Origin: Erythrobacter sp.
GTDB taxonomy: Bacteria > Pseudomonadota > Alphaproteobacteria > Sphingomonadales > Sphingomonadaceae
DNA: 64,000 nt
Assembly: GCF_011765465.1 (NCBI RefSeq)
Contig: NZ_CP050265.1
Span: 1,674,001 to 1,738,000 of the forward strand
Direction of reading: 5' to 3'
Made by a program: the position numbers and the translations under genes. Below, piece after piece: positions 16,940 to 26,295 of this stretch (positions are counted from its first letter, which is position 1; each line of letters opens with the position of its first letter). The notes beneath the pieces are model-generated. The model did no database searches and was not told the origin of the DNA. It saw only the letters and a list, made by a program, of their open reading frames with translations.

Positions 16940-17534
16940 CCCAGCTTTCGTCGGTCCGCTCGAGCGCGATGTCGCCGCCCCATGCCCGGCACAGCGCCTT
17001 CGCTTCTTCGGGAGACCCCTGCACCCATCCCGCGTAGTCCTCGGGCGCGAGGAGGACCGGCATCCGGGTGTGGACGTCCTCCGCCGCGCTCCCCGCGCTG
17101 TCCGTCATGACCATAGAATAGCACGCGCCCCATTCCTCGCTCTGCCGCCACACGCCGGCCGCGGCGAAGAGCGGCGCATCGGGCGGGGCCAGCCACGTGC
17201 GGGTCTTCGCCCCCTTAGGCCCCTCCGCCTCGGCCCAGCCGGTCAGCGGGATGAGGCAGCGGCGCTCCTCGAAGGAATGGCGCCAGAAGAAGCTATCGAG
17301 CTTGTCGGTGCGGCAATTGTTGACCGGCTTGGGCTTAAGCGGCTGGCCGCTCTTGCCCTTCATCACCAGCGGAAAGCCCCAGGTCATTGCCCGCACCTGA
17401 CCTTCGGCGACGACGAGGCCGGGATAGCCGGGATAGACCTCCTCGCCATAGTTCGCCCCTCCGGCGGCATTGACCGCGTCGAACCACGCCGCGACCTCGT
17501 CGGGGTTCTTCGTCATGCGATAGAGGTTGCACAT
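16905..17534 (-). CDS. SRAP-family abasic-site protein (YedK/HMCES-like)
   Basis: 209 residues with all SRAP catalytic elements: Cys2 after Met cleavage (MCNLYRM), Asn72-Asn73 in VNNCRTDKL, Glu102 in TGWAEAEG and His155 in DVHTRMPVLL. SRAP proteins form a thiazolidine crosslink with abasic sites in single-stranded DNA and shield them. The N-terminus reads CNLY rather than the common CGRF, which marks a subgroup seen in alphaproteobacteria. It lies 12 bases after ubiA on the same strand, so the two are probably cotranscribed. Confidence 0.9.
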   Translation of the reverse strand: MCNLYRMTKNPDEVAAWFDAVNAAGGANYGEEVYPGYPGLVVAEGQVRAMTWGFPLVMKGKSGQPLKPKPVNNCRTDKLDSFFWRHSFEERRCLIPLTGWAEAEGPKGAKTRTWLAPPDAPLFAAAGVWRQSEEWGACYSMVMTDSAGSAAEDVHTRMPVLLAPEDYAGWVQGSPEEAKALCRAWGGDIALERTDESWVKGRGTQKSLL

Positions 17535-17546
17535 CAGGCCCGAACC

Positions 17547-18461
17547 TCAGGCAAAGCCCACCACGAAACACGCCGCCGCCATCAGCGCGCCCGCCAGCCG
17601 GTTCGAGCGGAAGCGGTCGAGCGGGTTCGCCGGGTCGTCGGCGTCGAGCGTCGCCACCTGCCACACAAGGTGCCCGGCCACCGGCAGCAGCGCGGCGAGC
17701 GCCAGCGGATCGGGCCGCAGCAGCCAGAACCCCAAGGCCCAGAGCGCAATGGTCGCCGCATAGAAGCCCGCGATCCCCGCATGGACCCGCGCGCCCATGG
17801 CGAGCGCCGATGAGCGGATGCCCACCAGCGCATCGTCCTCGCGGTCCTGCAGGGCGTAGATCGTGTCGTATCCGATCACCCAGCAGATGCACCCGGCATA
17901 GATCGCCGCCAGCGCGTCCCAGTTATCGAGCCGAAGCTGCGTCCAGCCGACCAGCAGGCCCCAGTTGAACACCATCCCGAGCCAAGCCTGCGGCCACCAC
18001 GTGATCCGCTTCATGAAGGGATAGGCCGCGACCAGCGCCAGGCTGGCGAGCGCGACCGCCTGCGCCTGCCAGCGCAATTGCAGCAGCACGCCGAGCCCGA
18101 CGAGGCACAGCGCGACGAGCCATATCCACGCCGTGCGCTTCGACACTCGCCCGCTCGCCACGGGCCGCGCGGCGGTGCGCGCGACGCTCGCATCGAGCTT
18201 CGCATCGACGATGTCGTTGTAGACGCAGCCCGCCCCGCGCATCGCGATGGCGCCGACGAGGTAGAGGCCGAGCAGAACCCCCAGCGCCTCCCACGGCACG
18301 CCGTATCCGGCGAGGAAGGTGCCGAAGGCGCAGGGCCAGAACAAAAGCCACCACCCGATAGGCCGGTCGAAGCGCGCAAGCTGCGCAAGGTCGCGCGGCA
18401 ATTGCGGCAGGCGCTCGACCAGCCCGCGGTGCTGGGAATCGGGAACGACGGTCTCGCTCAT
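17547..18461 (-). CDS. ubiA: 4-hydroxybenzoate polyprenyltransferase
   Basis: 304 residues with about eight to nine membrane helices. The first Asp-rich motif is NDIVDAKLD at 82-90 and the second YALQDREDD near 210, the Mg-diphosphate binding pair of UbiA enzymes. It attaches the polyprenyl tail (Q10 expected in this group) to 4-hydroxybenzoate in ubiquinone synthesis at the inner membrane. DTIYALQDREDDALVGIRSS is the family signature separating it from heme or chlorophyll prenyltransferases. It heads the pair with the SRAP gene. Confidence 0.94.
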   Translation of the reverse strand: MSETVVPDSQHRGLVERLPQLPRDLAQLARFDRPIGWWLLFWPCAFGTFLAGYGVPWEALGVLLGLYLVGAIAMRGAGCVYNDIVDAKLDASVARTAARPVASGRVSKRTAWIWLVALCLVGLGVLLQLRWQAQAVALASLALVAAYPFMKRITWWPQAWLGMVFNWGLLVGWTQLRLDNWDALAAIYAGCICWVIGYDTIYALQDREDDALVGIRSSALAMGARVHAGIAGFYAATIALWALGFWLLRPDPLALAALLPVAGHLVWQVATLDADDPANPLDRFRSNRLAGALMAAACFVVGFA

Positions 18462-18585
18462 GCCCCCTTCCTACACATTCGCCCCGCTCAGGCGAAGGCG
18501 CGAATGGGTCCGGCGGATGCGCCAAAGTTCGCGCCGGTCATACGGGGGAGACCAAAACGGTTTTTCGCGCGTTGGACCGGCCCGC

Positions 18586-18625
18586 GGCGACTCCAACTCC
18601 CTCGCCCCCGCCTGTTGGAGTCGCC
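18586..18625. repeat. Perfect 12-bp inverted repeat between ubiA and rsmE
   Basis: GGCGACTCCAAC (18586-18597) and GTTGGAGTCGCC (18614-18625) form a perfect 12-bp stem with a 16-base C-rich loop. Forty bases later GGAAAG-CC-CTTTCC (18665-18678) is another palindrome. Neither is followed by a T run, and the site is upstream of both divergent genes, so it is not a terminator. A dispersed repeat or a regulatory RNA element is more likely. Confidence 0.7.
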
Positions 18626-18688
18626 CCCGCCCCCTTCACGCCCCCGTTCCACCGCCAACGTGTAGGAAAGCCCTTTCCCAGCGCGGGG

Positions 18689-18717
18689 ATGACGCGGGGC
18701 CGCGCGCGGGCTAAGGG
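18689..18717 (+). promoter_or_regulatory. Candidate leaderless promoter of rsmE
   Basis: ATGACGC (18689-18695), a 14-base spacer, then GCTAAGGG (18710-18717), close to the Caulobacter housekeeping consensus TTGACGS-N10-14-GCTANAWC. The rsmE ATG is only six bases beyond the element and no Shine-Dalgarno sequence is present, which fits a transcript starting at or next to the start codon. Confidence 0.5.
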
Positions 18718-18723
18718 CGCGCC

Positions 18724-19509
18724 ATGCCCGCGCCCCCCGCCCCCCGTGTTCCCGCCCCCCGCACCCCGGCATGGCCCCCGAAAAGCGCCCCGCGCCTGTT
18801 CGTCGAACCCGCGCTTGCCGCGGGCGAGCGCCGGGTGATCGAGGGAAACCCCGCGCATTACCTCGCCCGCGTCATGCGCGTCGCGCCCGGCGATGCGGTC
18901 ATCCTGTGCGACGATGAAACCGGCGAATGGGCCGCGCGGGTCGCCGACGTGGACAAGCGCAGCGTGACGCTCGAAATCGCGGAGCGCCTGCGGGAGCGCG
19001 AGGACGTGCCCGACCTGTGGCTCTGCCCGGCGCTGCTCAAGAAGGACCGCTTCGACCTCGTGCTCGAAAAAGCGACCGAACTGGGCGCCGCGTGCATCCG
19101 GCCGGTCCTCACCCGCCGCTGCGTCGCGGACAAGCTGAACCCCGAACGCGCCCGCACGATCATCACCGAGGCGGCCGAGCAATGCGCGCGCACCGCCCTG
19201 CCCGAGCTTGCCGAGCCGGTGAAGCTCGACGCGCTGCTGGCGGACTGGACCGAGGACCGCGCGCTGTTCTTCGCCGACGAGGAAGGCGGCGAGAGCGCCG
19301 CCGACGCCTTCTGCTACCACGACGGGCCAGCCGCGATCCTGATCGGCCCCGAGGGCGGCTTCGACGAGGCCGAGCGCGCCGCCATCCGCGCCCACCCCGC
19401 CGCGCGCCCCATATCGCTAGGCCCCCGCATATTGCGCGGCGAAACCGCCGCCATCGCCGCGCTCGCGGTGTGGATGGCGGAAGCGGGCGACTGGCTGGAC
19501 GAAGACTGA
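18724..19509 (+). CDS. rsmE: 16S rRNA m3U1498 methyltransferase
   Basis: 261 residues of the SPOUT superfamily. An N-terminal PUA-like domain (PRLFVEP, HYLARVMRVAPGD) precedes the knotted SAM-binding domain with LILIGPEGGF-like AILIGPEGGFDEAE and SLGPRILRGETAAI, the RsmE knot motifs. It methylates U1498 in the 30S decoding region. A Pro/Ala-rich extension of about 20 residues precedes the domain; the true start could be slightly downstream, but no other start codon fits well. It is the first gene of a plus-strand group with gshA. Confidence 0.93.
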   Translation: MPAPPAPRVPAPRTPAWPPKSAPRLFVEPALAAGERRVIEGNPAHYLARVMRVAPGDAVILCDDETGEWAARVADVDKRSVTLEIAERLREREDVPDLWLCPALLKKDRFDLVLEKATELGAACIRPVLTRRCVADKLNPERARTIITEAAEQCARTALPELAEPVKLDALLADWTEDRALFFADEEGGESAADAFCYHDGPAAILIGPEGGFDEAERAAIRAHPAARPISLGPRILRGETAAIAALAVWMAEAGDWLDED

Positions 19510-19573
19510 CCCTGCACAAATAGGGCTTTCCACGAGCAATTCCGTTTTCTAGGGCAACGCATCGGGAGAGCCC

Positions 19574-20947
19574 ATGAGCACACGCGAAACGTCCAGCGCC
19601 GACGAACCTGTCATCGAGGGGATGGACGATCTCGTCGCGCCCATGCTGCGCGGGGAAAAGCCCGCCGCCGACTGGCGCATCGGGACCGAGCACGAAAAGC
19701 TCGTCTACAAGCGCGACGATTTCCGCGCGCCGTCCTATGACGAGCCCTGCGGCATCCGCGACCTGCTCATGAACCTCACCGAATTCGGCTGGGAGCCGGT
19801 CGAGGAAGGCGGAAACGTCATCGCGATGAAGGGCGAAGACGGGACGGTGAGCCTCGAACCTGCCGGACAGCTCGAACTCTCGGGCGCGCCGCTTGAAAAC
19901 CTCCACCAGACCTGCGCGGAAACCGGGCGACATCTCGAGCAGGTCAAGAAAGTGGGCGAGCGCTGCGGGGTGGGCTATCTCGGGCTCGGGATGTGGCCCG
20001 ACAAGACGCGCGAGGAACTGCCCGTCATGCCCAAGGGGCGCTATGGCATCATGATGCGGCATATGCCGCGGGTCGGCAATCTCGGCCTCGACATGATGCT
20101 GCGAACCTGCACGATCCAGGTCAATCTCGACTACTCGAGCGAGGCGGACATGGTGAAAAAGTTCCGCGTCGGCCTCGCGCTGCAACCGCTGGCGACCGCG
20201 CTCTTCGCCAATTCGCCTTTCACCGAAGGCAAGCCCAACGGCTACCTATCCTATCGCAGCCACATCTGGTCCGACACCGACCCGCACCGCACCGGGATGC
20301 TGCCCTTCGTGTTCGAGGACGGCTTCGGCTACGAACGCTGGGCGGAATATATGCTCGACGTGCCGATGTATTTCGTCTTCCGCGACGGGAAATATATCGA
20401 TGCGGCGGGCCTGTCCTTCCGCGATTTCCTCGAAGGCAAGCTGTCGGTCCTGCCCGGCGAGCGCCCGACGGCGAGCGACTGGTGGGACCACCTTTCGACC
20501 GCTTTTCCCGAAGTGCGGCTGAAAAGCTTTCTCGAAATGCGCGGCGCGGACGGGGGCCCGTGGAGCCGGATCTGTGCCCTGCCCGCGCTGTGGGTCGGCC
20601 TGCTCTACGACCAAGGCGCGCTCGATGCGGCGTGGGATCTGGTCAAGGACTGGTCGATGGAGGAGCGCGAGCGGTTGCGCAGCGAAGTGCCGCGCCTTGC
20701 GCTCGACACGAAGCTGCCCGGCGGCACGGGCACGATGCAGGACCTGGGCCGCGAGGTGCTGAAAATCGCGCATGGCGGCCTTGCGGCGCGCGCGCGGCTC
20801 AATTCTTCCGGGGACAACGAGACGGGCTATCTCGAGACACTGGACGAGATCGTGGCGACCGGGAAAGTGCCCGCGCAGCGCCTGCTCGACGCTTTTCACG
20901 GCGAATGGAACGGGGACGTTTCGCGGGTCTACAAATATTCGTTCTGA
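19574..20947 (+). CDS. gshA: Glutamate-cysteine ligase (plant/alphaproteobacterial type)
   Basis: 457 residues matching the GCS2-like, plant-type ligase that catalyses the first, ATP-dependent step of glutathione synthesis. Diagnostic stretches are WRIGTEHEKLVY near residue 40 (Mg and glutamate binding), LEPAGQLELSGAP near 97, MMRHMPRVGNLGLDMM, and TIQVNLDYSSE. The enterobacterial GshA type lacks this layout. GGGAGAG precedes the ATG. GSH made here would supply the GST encoded at 62371. Confidence 0.95.
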   Translation: MSTRETSSADEPVIEGMDDLVAPMLRGEKPAADWRIGTEHEKLVYKRDDFRAPSYDEPCGIRDLLMNLTEFGWEPVEEGGNVIAMKGEDGTVSLEPAGQLELSGAPLENLHQTCAETGRHLEQVKKVGERCGVGYLGLGMWPDKTREELPVMPKGRYGIMMRHMPRVGNLGLDMMLRTCTIQVNLDYSSEADMVKKFRVGLALQPLATALFANSPFTEGKPNGYLSYRSHIWSDTDPHRTGMLPFVFEDGFGYERWAEYMLDVPMYFVFRDGKYIDAAGLSFRDFLEGKLSVLPGERPTASDWWDHLSTAFPEVRLKSFLEMRGADGGPWSRICALPALWVGLLYDQGALDAAWDLVKDWSMEERERLRSEVPRLALDTKLPGGTGTMQDLGREVLKIAHGGLAARARLNSSGDNETGYLETLDEIVATGKVPAQRLLDAFHGEWNGDVSRVYKYSF

Positions 20948-20963
20948 AGGAGGGGGAGAGGCC

Positions 20964-21266
20964 ATGCTGATCGTGCTGGCGAAAGCCAAGGTGGGCGAAG
21001 GCGCGCTGGAGGCCGCGCGCGCGGCGATCGCGGCGATGGTCGAGGCATCGCGGGCGGAGGAAGGCTGCATCGAATACAGCTTCACCACCGACGTGCTCGA
21101 TCCGGCTTCGATGCACATCGTCGAGAAGTGGAAGGACGCAGACGCGCTCGCCGCGCATTTCGCAACGCCCCACATGGCCGCTTTCGGCAAGGCTATCGCC
21201 GGGCTCGATGTCGAGATCGTGGAAGCGATCCGCTACGAAACGGACGACGGCGCGCCGGTGATGTGA
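20964..21266 (+). CDS. Antibiotic biosynthesis monooxygenase (ABM)-domain protein
   Basis: A 100-residue single-domain protein of the ABM/YgiN fold: strand MLIVLAKAKV, a helix with AIAAMVEASRAEEGC, strand EYSFTTDV, then HIVEKWKDADALAAHFATPHMAAF. Such small proteins are cofactorless oxygenases or heme-handling enzymes acting on quinone-like substrates; the substrate is not evident. A perfect ribosome binding site, AAGGAGGGG, precedes the ATG, 16 bases after gshA, so the two form an operon. Confidence 0.83.
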   Translation: MLIVLAKAKVGEGALEAARAAIAAMVEASRAEEGCIEYSFTTDVLDPASMHIVEKWKDADALAAHFATPHMAAFGKAIAGLDVEIVEAIRYETDDGAPVM

Positions 21267-21267
21267 C

Positions 21268-22668
21268 TTATTCGGCGGGTTCTGCCACAGCGCCCCGCCC
21301 GCCGCTTCCTCCCCGCCCGAAGGCGCGCGCCAGCCTTGCGAGCGGCGCGGTGACGAGGCCGCGCTGCTCCATCCACGCGTGATAGTCGCGGTATTTCGCG
21401 TCCTCGGCCAGCAGGTGCGCTTCCTCGGTCTTCGCGCGCCAGTAATAGATCGCGTTCACCACCAGCAGGAACACCGTGTTGCGGATCGCATCGGCGGCGG
21501 AATTGCTGGTGACGAGGAAGGGCATGACGGTGAACCACCAGAACAGGTTCTTCGACAGGTAGGCCGGGTGACGGGTGAAGCGATACGGCCCGTTCGTCAG
21601 CACGCCGCGATAGGTGAGATTGGAAAAGCGGATGCCGAAAGCGACCGTCGCCCAGGCATAGACCAGCGTGAGCGCGACGATGATCCCCGCCCACAGCCAC
21701 AACAGCGCGGGCTGGCCTTCGAGCCAGTAGCCCCAGCCCGCGACATTGCGTTCATAGGAGAGGATCTGGTTGGAATTGCCGATGATCCCCCACACGAAGG
21801 GCGGGTAGCACAAAAGCGCGGCGATCCACCCGCCGAGGAAGGGATTGCCCGAACGGATATGCGCATCGAGCGGGCGCAGGGTGAACAGATAGCCCACGGT
21901 CCCGATCTGCACGTCGACGACGAACAGCAGCGCGACGAGGAACATCGCCAGATCGACCGGATTGCCGAGCATTGCGCCCGGCTGCGCCTCGACCACCTGC
22001 GCGAAGCCTCCGGGCAGGATCGAGATCATGAAGGCGCCGAAAAAGCCCTTGATGATCCACGCGCGCCAGTGCTTGGCGAGCTGCGCGCGCTCCCACCCGG
22101 CGCGCCCGGCGATCATCGCGCCGAAATGCCAGGTCGAATCCCTCGGCTCCACCATGAAACGGTCGAGCCACAGGACATAGGGGACCGAAAGGACCATCAG
22201 CGGGACGAGCGCGGCGGCGAGGACTTCCATCGCGAAGAGGTAGGAGCCCTCCCAGTACCAGCGGCACAGCGCATAAAGCGCGGCGAGCCCTGCGAAGGTC
22301 GCCCACAGCCCCACGAGCTTGACGACACTCACCGGCCATGTCTCGGCGAGCGGGCGCTTCAGCGACCAGTCGATGCCGGTCGAGGGGCGCAGGTGAACCT
22401 TGTCGACCAGCACGGACCACGCCGCCATCGGCCCTGCGGTGAAAAGCATCGCGGCGAGCGCGGCATAGGGACCGGACAGGACCCCGCGCGCGCCCGACAA
22501 TTCGCCCGACAGGCCGAGCGTGTCGGCGATCAACGGATAGGAACGGCAGAAGAGAATCCAGCACGCAAGGCCGATAAGGCCGGCAAGGCCCACGCCGGGC
22601 GACACGTCGCTTTGCGGCAGGCGCGCCGGTGCTTCACCGGGCGCGGTGGGGGAGGATTCGCTGCTCAT
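21268..22668 (-). CDS. Large membrane protein with ICMT/PEMT-like methyltransferase domain
   Basis: 466 residues with about nine or ten membrane helices. The C-terminal quarter has the isoprenylcysteine carboxyl methyltransferase pattern: GPYRFTRHPAYLSKNLFWW followed by a helix and AKTEEAHLLAEDAKYRDYHAWM. That motif binds SAM in integral-membrane methyltransferases acting on prenylcysteine, phospholipids or isoprenoids. The N-terminal 300 residues are extra compared with standalone ICMT proteins of 150-200 residues. The substrate is unknown. It lies 69 bases downstream of bamB on the same strand. Confidence 0.75.
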   Translation of the reverse strand: MSSESSPTAPGEAPARLPQSDVSPGVGLAGLIGLACWILFCRSYPLIADTLGLSGELSGARGVLSGPYAALAAMLFTAGPMAAWSVLVDKVHLRPSTGIDWSLKRPLAETWPVSVVKLVGLWATFAGLAALYALCRWYWEGSYLFAMEVLAAALVPLMVLSVPYVLWLDRFMVEPRDSTWHFGAMIAGRAGWERAQLAKHWRAWIIKGFFGAFMISILPGGFAQVVEAQPGAMLGNPVDLAMFLVALLFVVDVQIGTVGYLFTLRPLDAHIRSGNPFLGGWIAALLCYPPFVWGIIGNSNQILSYERNVAGWGYWLEGQPALLWLWAGIIVALTLVYAWATVAFGIRFSNLTYRGVLTNGPYRFTRHPAYLSKNLFWWFTVMPFLVTSNSAADAIRNTVFLLVVNAIYYWRAKTEEAHLLAEDAKYRDYHAWMEQRGLVTAPLARLARAFGRGGSGGRGAVAEPAE

Positions 22669-22737
22669 CGCAGCGCAGAGCCTTAGCGCGAAGTGGTTAA
22701 CGACCCGCTCAGACCCTCACGCTGCCGGTGCGCGCCT

Positions 22738-24083
22738 CATTTCCAGGCGTGAATCGTCCCGCTGTCGTCGAGCACGTAGAGGAACCCGTCGGCGACGATC
22801 GGCGGCAGGCTCACCGGCTCGTCGATGTCGGCGAACATCTGCGCCGAGCCTTCGCCCACCGAAATCCGCCAGATCTCCCCGCGGCTGCTCGCCACCCACA
22901 GGTTGTTCCCGGCAAGCACCGGGCCGGTCCAGAAGATCGGGTCCTTCTTCTTCTCCTCGTTGCGATAGGCGGCAAGCTGGGTGATCCAGCGCACCCGCCC
23001 TGAAGAGCGCGCGATGGCGAGCAGGCGCGCATCGTCGGTGAGAGTGAAGATCCACTCGCCCGCGATCGCCGGGGTGGAGATCCCCGCGAGCGTCAGTTCC
23101 CAGATGCGCTGGCCGGTGACCAGTTCATAGGCCGCCATGCGCCCGCCCTGCCCGAGTGCATAGACCCGGCCCGAATCGATGATCGGGTCGGCGTCGATGT
23201 CGGTCAGCGAGGAGACCTGCGTCGAGATATTGGTCCGCGCGAGCGCATCGGCCCACAGCGGCCGCCCGTTCTCGTAGCGATAGGCCGACAGTTCGCCGGA
23301 GGAATAGCCCGCGATCACCGTGCCCTGCCCGGCCGCCGGCGCCGCAACGCCGAACACGCCCGACTGCGTCGCCGAACCCGATTCGTCCCACAGCAGTTCG
23401 CCATTGCGGGCATCGAGAGCGAGGATCTGGTTGTCCTGCGTCATCACGTAGACCTGCCCGAAAGCGATGGTCGGAGAGCCGCGCAGCGGCCCCGCGGGCT
23501 TGACCTTCCAGATGCGCTCGCCGGTCGCCGCGTCCTTGGCCTTGACCTCGCCCACGCCATTGGTCGCGTAGAGCACGCCGTTGTCGTAGCTCACCCCGCC
23601 GCCGAAGGCCGAATTGCGCAGGTTCTCGGCCAGTTCGTCCTCTTCCTTCGTCCACACGGTGCTGCCCGTCTCGTGATCGAAGGCGTGGATCACGCCCTCG
23701 GTGTCCTCGACGAACAGCAGCCCGCCGCCCACCACCGGAGCGGCGGCGAGGCGGCGGCGTTCGTTCGCGCCGGCGATCTGCGCGGTCCAGCGCTTGGTCG
23801 GGTTGTCGGCGAGCGCGAGGTGGCCGTAGCTCTTGCTGGCCGAGCCGCCGACCTGCGGCCAGTCCTCATTGGCGCGCGCGGGCGGCAGCACGACGCTGAT
23901 CCCGGCGAGGTCGGGGTCGACCTTGGTCCCGCGCTCGATCCGCGACAGGATCGGCGTGCGTTCGCCGATGGTGGGCGTGGTCTTCTTGTCGCCGCCGCCG
24001 AACAGGCCGCCGCTGCAGCCCGTCAGAACCGCCGCCAGCGCGCCGACCAGCAGCGCGCCCCTGATTGCCGTTTTTCTCATCAT
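22738..24083 (-). CDS. bamB: Outer membrane assembly lipoprotein BamB
   Basis: About 448 residues. A lipoprotein signal peptide ends in the lipobox LTGC (MMRKTAIRGALLVGALAAV then LTGCSGG). The rest is a PQQ/beta-propeller repeat protein with recurring units such as LFVEDTEGVIHAFDHETG, LYATNGVGEVKAKDAATG and ILALDARNGELLW. BamB is the propeller subunit of the BAM complex on the periplasmic face of the outer membrane. The start is uncertain among adjacent ATGs at 24083 and 24080 and one at 24095; AAGGA sits best for 24083. The upstream neighbour is the YfgM-like gene, as is usual. Confidence 0.93.
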
Positions 24084-24184
24084 CCGTCCGTTCATTCCTT
24101 GCGCGGGCAGGCTTTCGCCTTCGCCGTCCTTGCCGTGGGGCCGCGCGGCCAATCCCCCGCCGCGCGTGCCACGACCGTGTAACC

Positions 24185-24976
24185 CTATTCAGCCGCCTCG
24201 CCATCCTCGGCGGGCAGCGCGCCCTGTTCGCGCAGCAGCGCCTCGACATCCTCGATCGCATCGACGCCGAGAATCCCGGCAAGCTGCTGGGCGCGGCGAG
24301 TGAGCGTTTCGGGCAGGTCCTCGTCCCTGGCGATGGTGGCGAAGATCTCGCCCGCCTTCTCCCGCTCGCCCATTTCGAGATAGGCGATCGCGGTCAGTTC
24401 GGACGCGCTGCCGTAAAAGGTGCTGCCCGGCTGGGCGAGCGGTTCGAGCGCGGCGATGGCCTCGGCCGGGTCGCGCTCGTCGAAATTGCTCGCCACCGCG
24501 CGCAGGGTGGCAAGGTCGCGGAAAGGCTGCGGGACCGCCTCGTCGGCGGCGATCGAGGTGAACAGGTCGACCGCGCGCGCGGTGTCGCCCTGTTCGAGCG
24601 CGGAGCCCGCCTGCACGAACAGCGCCGCGGTGCGCGCACCGGGCGACCCGTCGGCGATCAGCGGCGCGACCTGCTCTTCGGCGGCGGCGAAATCGCCCGC
24701 CTCGACCGCGTCCAGCGCGGTGATGATCGTCTCGGACTGCGCCTCGAGCTCGCTCTCCTGCAGGTTCTGCCAGTAGAGCCACCCGCCGAAGGCCGCGAGC
24801 AACAGCACGATCACCCCCGCGAGCGTGGGGCCGTATTTCTTCATGAAGACGGCGGCATCGTCCTGCCGCACGGCCTCGTCGATCTCGCGGATCAGAACCT
24901 CGTCCTCGGCCGAAGGGGTCGGCGCGCCGGGGTCTTCCGGTTTCGTCTTGTCCGTCCTGGAGGGAGTAAGCGCCAC
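24185..24976 (-). CDS. YfgM-like tetratricopeptide protein (SecYEG-associated)
   Basis: 263 residues: a charged N-terminus, one membrane helix near 53-70 (LAGVIVLLLAAFGGWLYW), then a periplasmic helical-repeat region with TPR-like pairs (LFVQAGSALEQGDTARAVDLF, ASELTAIAYLEMGEREKAGEIF) and an acidic tail. This matches the YfgM/DUF2133 family, an ancillary translocon protein usually encoded directly before bamB, as here. The GTG at 24976 is chosen because CGAGGAAC lies about 11 bases upstream and the longer frame adds an unlikely Arg-rich N-terminus. Confidence 0.85.
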   Translation of the reverse strand: MALTPSRTDKTKPEDPGAPTPSAEDEVLIREIDEAVRQDDAAVFMKKYGPTLAGVIVLLLAAFGGWLYWQNLQESELEAQSETIITALDAVEAGDFAAAEEQVAPLIADGSPGARTAALFVQAGSALEQGDTARAVDLFTSIAADEAVPQPFRDLATLRAVASNFDERDPAEAIAALEPLAQPGSTFYGSASELTAIAYLEMGEREKAGEIFATIARDEDLPETLTRRAQQLAGILGVDAIEDVEALLREQGALPAEDGEAAE

Positions 24977-25143
24977 TTCGTCGTTGTTCCTCGTCACCGC
25001 GTGCCGGGCCGTCCCGGCTGGGCGGCGGCCACGACCTGTGTTTCGCAATCCTGCGGGTCTTTAGGGGCGCGCGCCGCCTTCCGCAATCCCGCCTGCCGGA
25101 GCCTCGCGCCCTTTCGCTCACGGCGCTTGAACCGGCGATGAAG

Positions 25144-26295
25144 CTAGATTTCGCGGCCCATCGCCTCGCCGTAGAGGCTGCGGTAACGCGCGATCATGTC
25201 CGCCTCGTCGTAATGTTCGCGCGCGCGCGCCCGATTGGCGGCGCCGATTTCGGCGGCAAGCTCGGGCTCGGCGGCGAGGTCGGCGAGCATCTGGCCCAGC
25301 GCCTGCCAGTCGTTCGGGACCGCGATGAAGGGCCGGTTGGGCTTGGCCACCATCGCGCGGATGTCGCCGACATCGGGCGCGGCAACGGGAAGCCCGGCGG
25401 CCATCGCCTCGACCAGCGAGAGCGGGAACTGCTCCGACCGGCTCGACAGGGCGAAGATGTCGATAAGGCCGATCACCTGCGCGGGGTCGGGGTGGCTGCC
25501 GGGCAGGTGGACGCGGTGGCTGATGTCGCATTCCTCGGCGACGGCGCGGATATGGTCGCGCTCCGGCCCCTCGCCGATCACGACGAGATGCCATTCCTCG
25601 CCCAGCGTGGTCATCGCGCGCACGAGATGATCCAGCTGCTTGACCGGGCGCAGCCCCGCGAGCGTGCCGACCCAGCGCTCGCCCTCGCGCTTGACGACGC
25701 GGAACGGACCCGGCTCGGGCGGGCGGGCGAAGCGGGCGGTGTCGATGCCGTTGGGAATGCGCGACAGGCGTTCGCCCGGCACTTTCCACGTGGCCTGCGC
25801 GATGCGTTCGAGCCGCTCGCTCGGCACGACGATCCGCCCGGTGCGGGTGAAGGCGATCCGGCGATACCAGTTGCGCCGGGTTTTCAGCGCCTCGACCTCG
25901 TCCTCGTTGAAGCCGTCCTCGTGGTGGATGAGCGGCGGCAGGTCCAGCGCGCGGGCGAAGACGGTATGCGCCATGACCGCGTCCATCGCGCCCCAGTTGT
26001 AGGTGAGGACGAGATCGTAGCCTTTCATCGCCTCGGCAATCGCGACCAGCCGCCCGGGCGAGGGGAAGCCGGTGAGCGCGGGGAAATCGGTCGGGAAAGC
26101 GACTTTCACGCCGCGCTCGAGATGCGCCTTGGCCCCCGTCTCGCCCGGCTCGGCGGAAACGATGGCGTGTTCGAGCGCGCCTGCAAAGGCGTTCATCAGC
26201 TTCACGCTGCGCAGTTCCTTGCCCCCGGCCGCGAAGGTCGAGTGGCAGTGGAGGACGCGCGGGCGGCCCGCGCCGTTGCCGGCGGCGCGGCTCAC
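25144..26295 (-). CDS. Glycosyltransferase, GT-B fold (family 4 type)
   Basis: 383 residues. The N-terminal half has LHCHSTFAAGGKELRSVKLMN and HHEDGFNEDE. The C-terminal nucleotide-sugar domain has RIPNGIDTARF, WVGTLAGLRPVKQLD and the EX7E-type SRSEQFPLSLVEAMAAGLPV. It probably transfers a sugar onto a lipid or saccharide acceptor at the cytoplasmic face of the membrane. The GTG at 26295 is chosen because it overlaps the hydrolase stop codon (GTGA), a usual coupled arrangement; frames extending further upstream run into the hydrolase gene and are Arg/His-rich. Confidence 0.87.
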   Translation of the reverse strand: MSRAAGNGAGRPRVLHCHSTFAAGGKELRSVKLMNAFAGALEHAIVSAEPGETGAKAHLERGVKVAFPTDFPALTGFPSPGRLVAIAEAMKGYDLVLTYNWGAMDAVMAHTVFARALDLPPLIHHEDGFNEDEVEALKTRRNWYRRIAFTRTGRIVVPSERLERIAQATWKVPGERLSRIPNGIDTARFARPPEPGPFRVVKREGERWVGTLAGLRPVKQLDHLVRAMTTLGEEWHLVVIGEGPERDHIRAVAEECDISHRVHLPGSHPDPAQVIGLIDIFALSSRSEQFPLSLVEAMAAGLPVAAPDVGDIRAMVAKPNRPFIAVPNDWQALGQMLADLAAEPELAAEIGAANRARAREHYDEADMIARYRSLYGEAMGREI

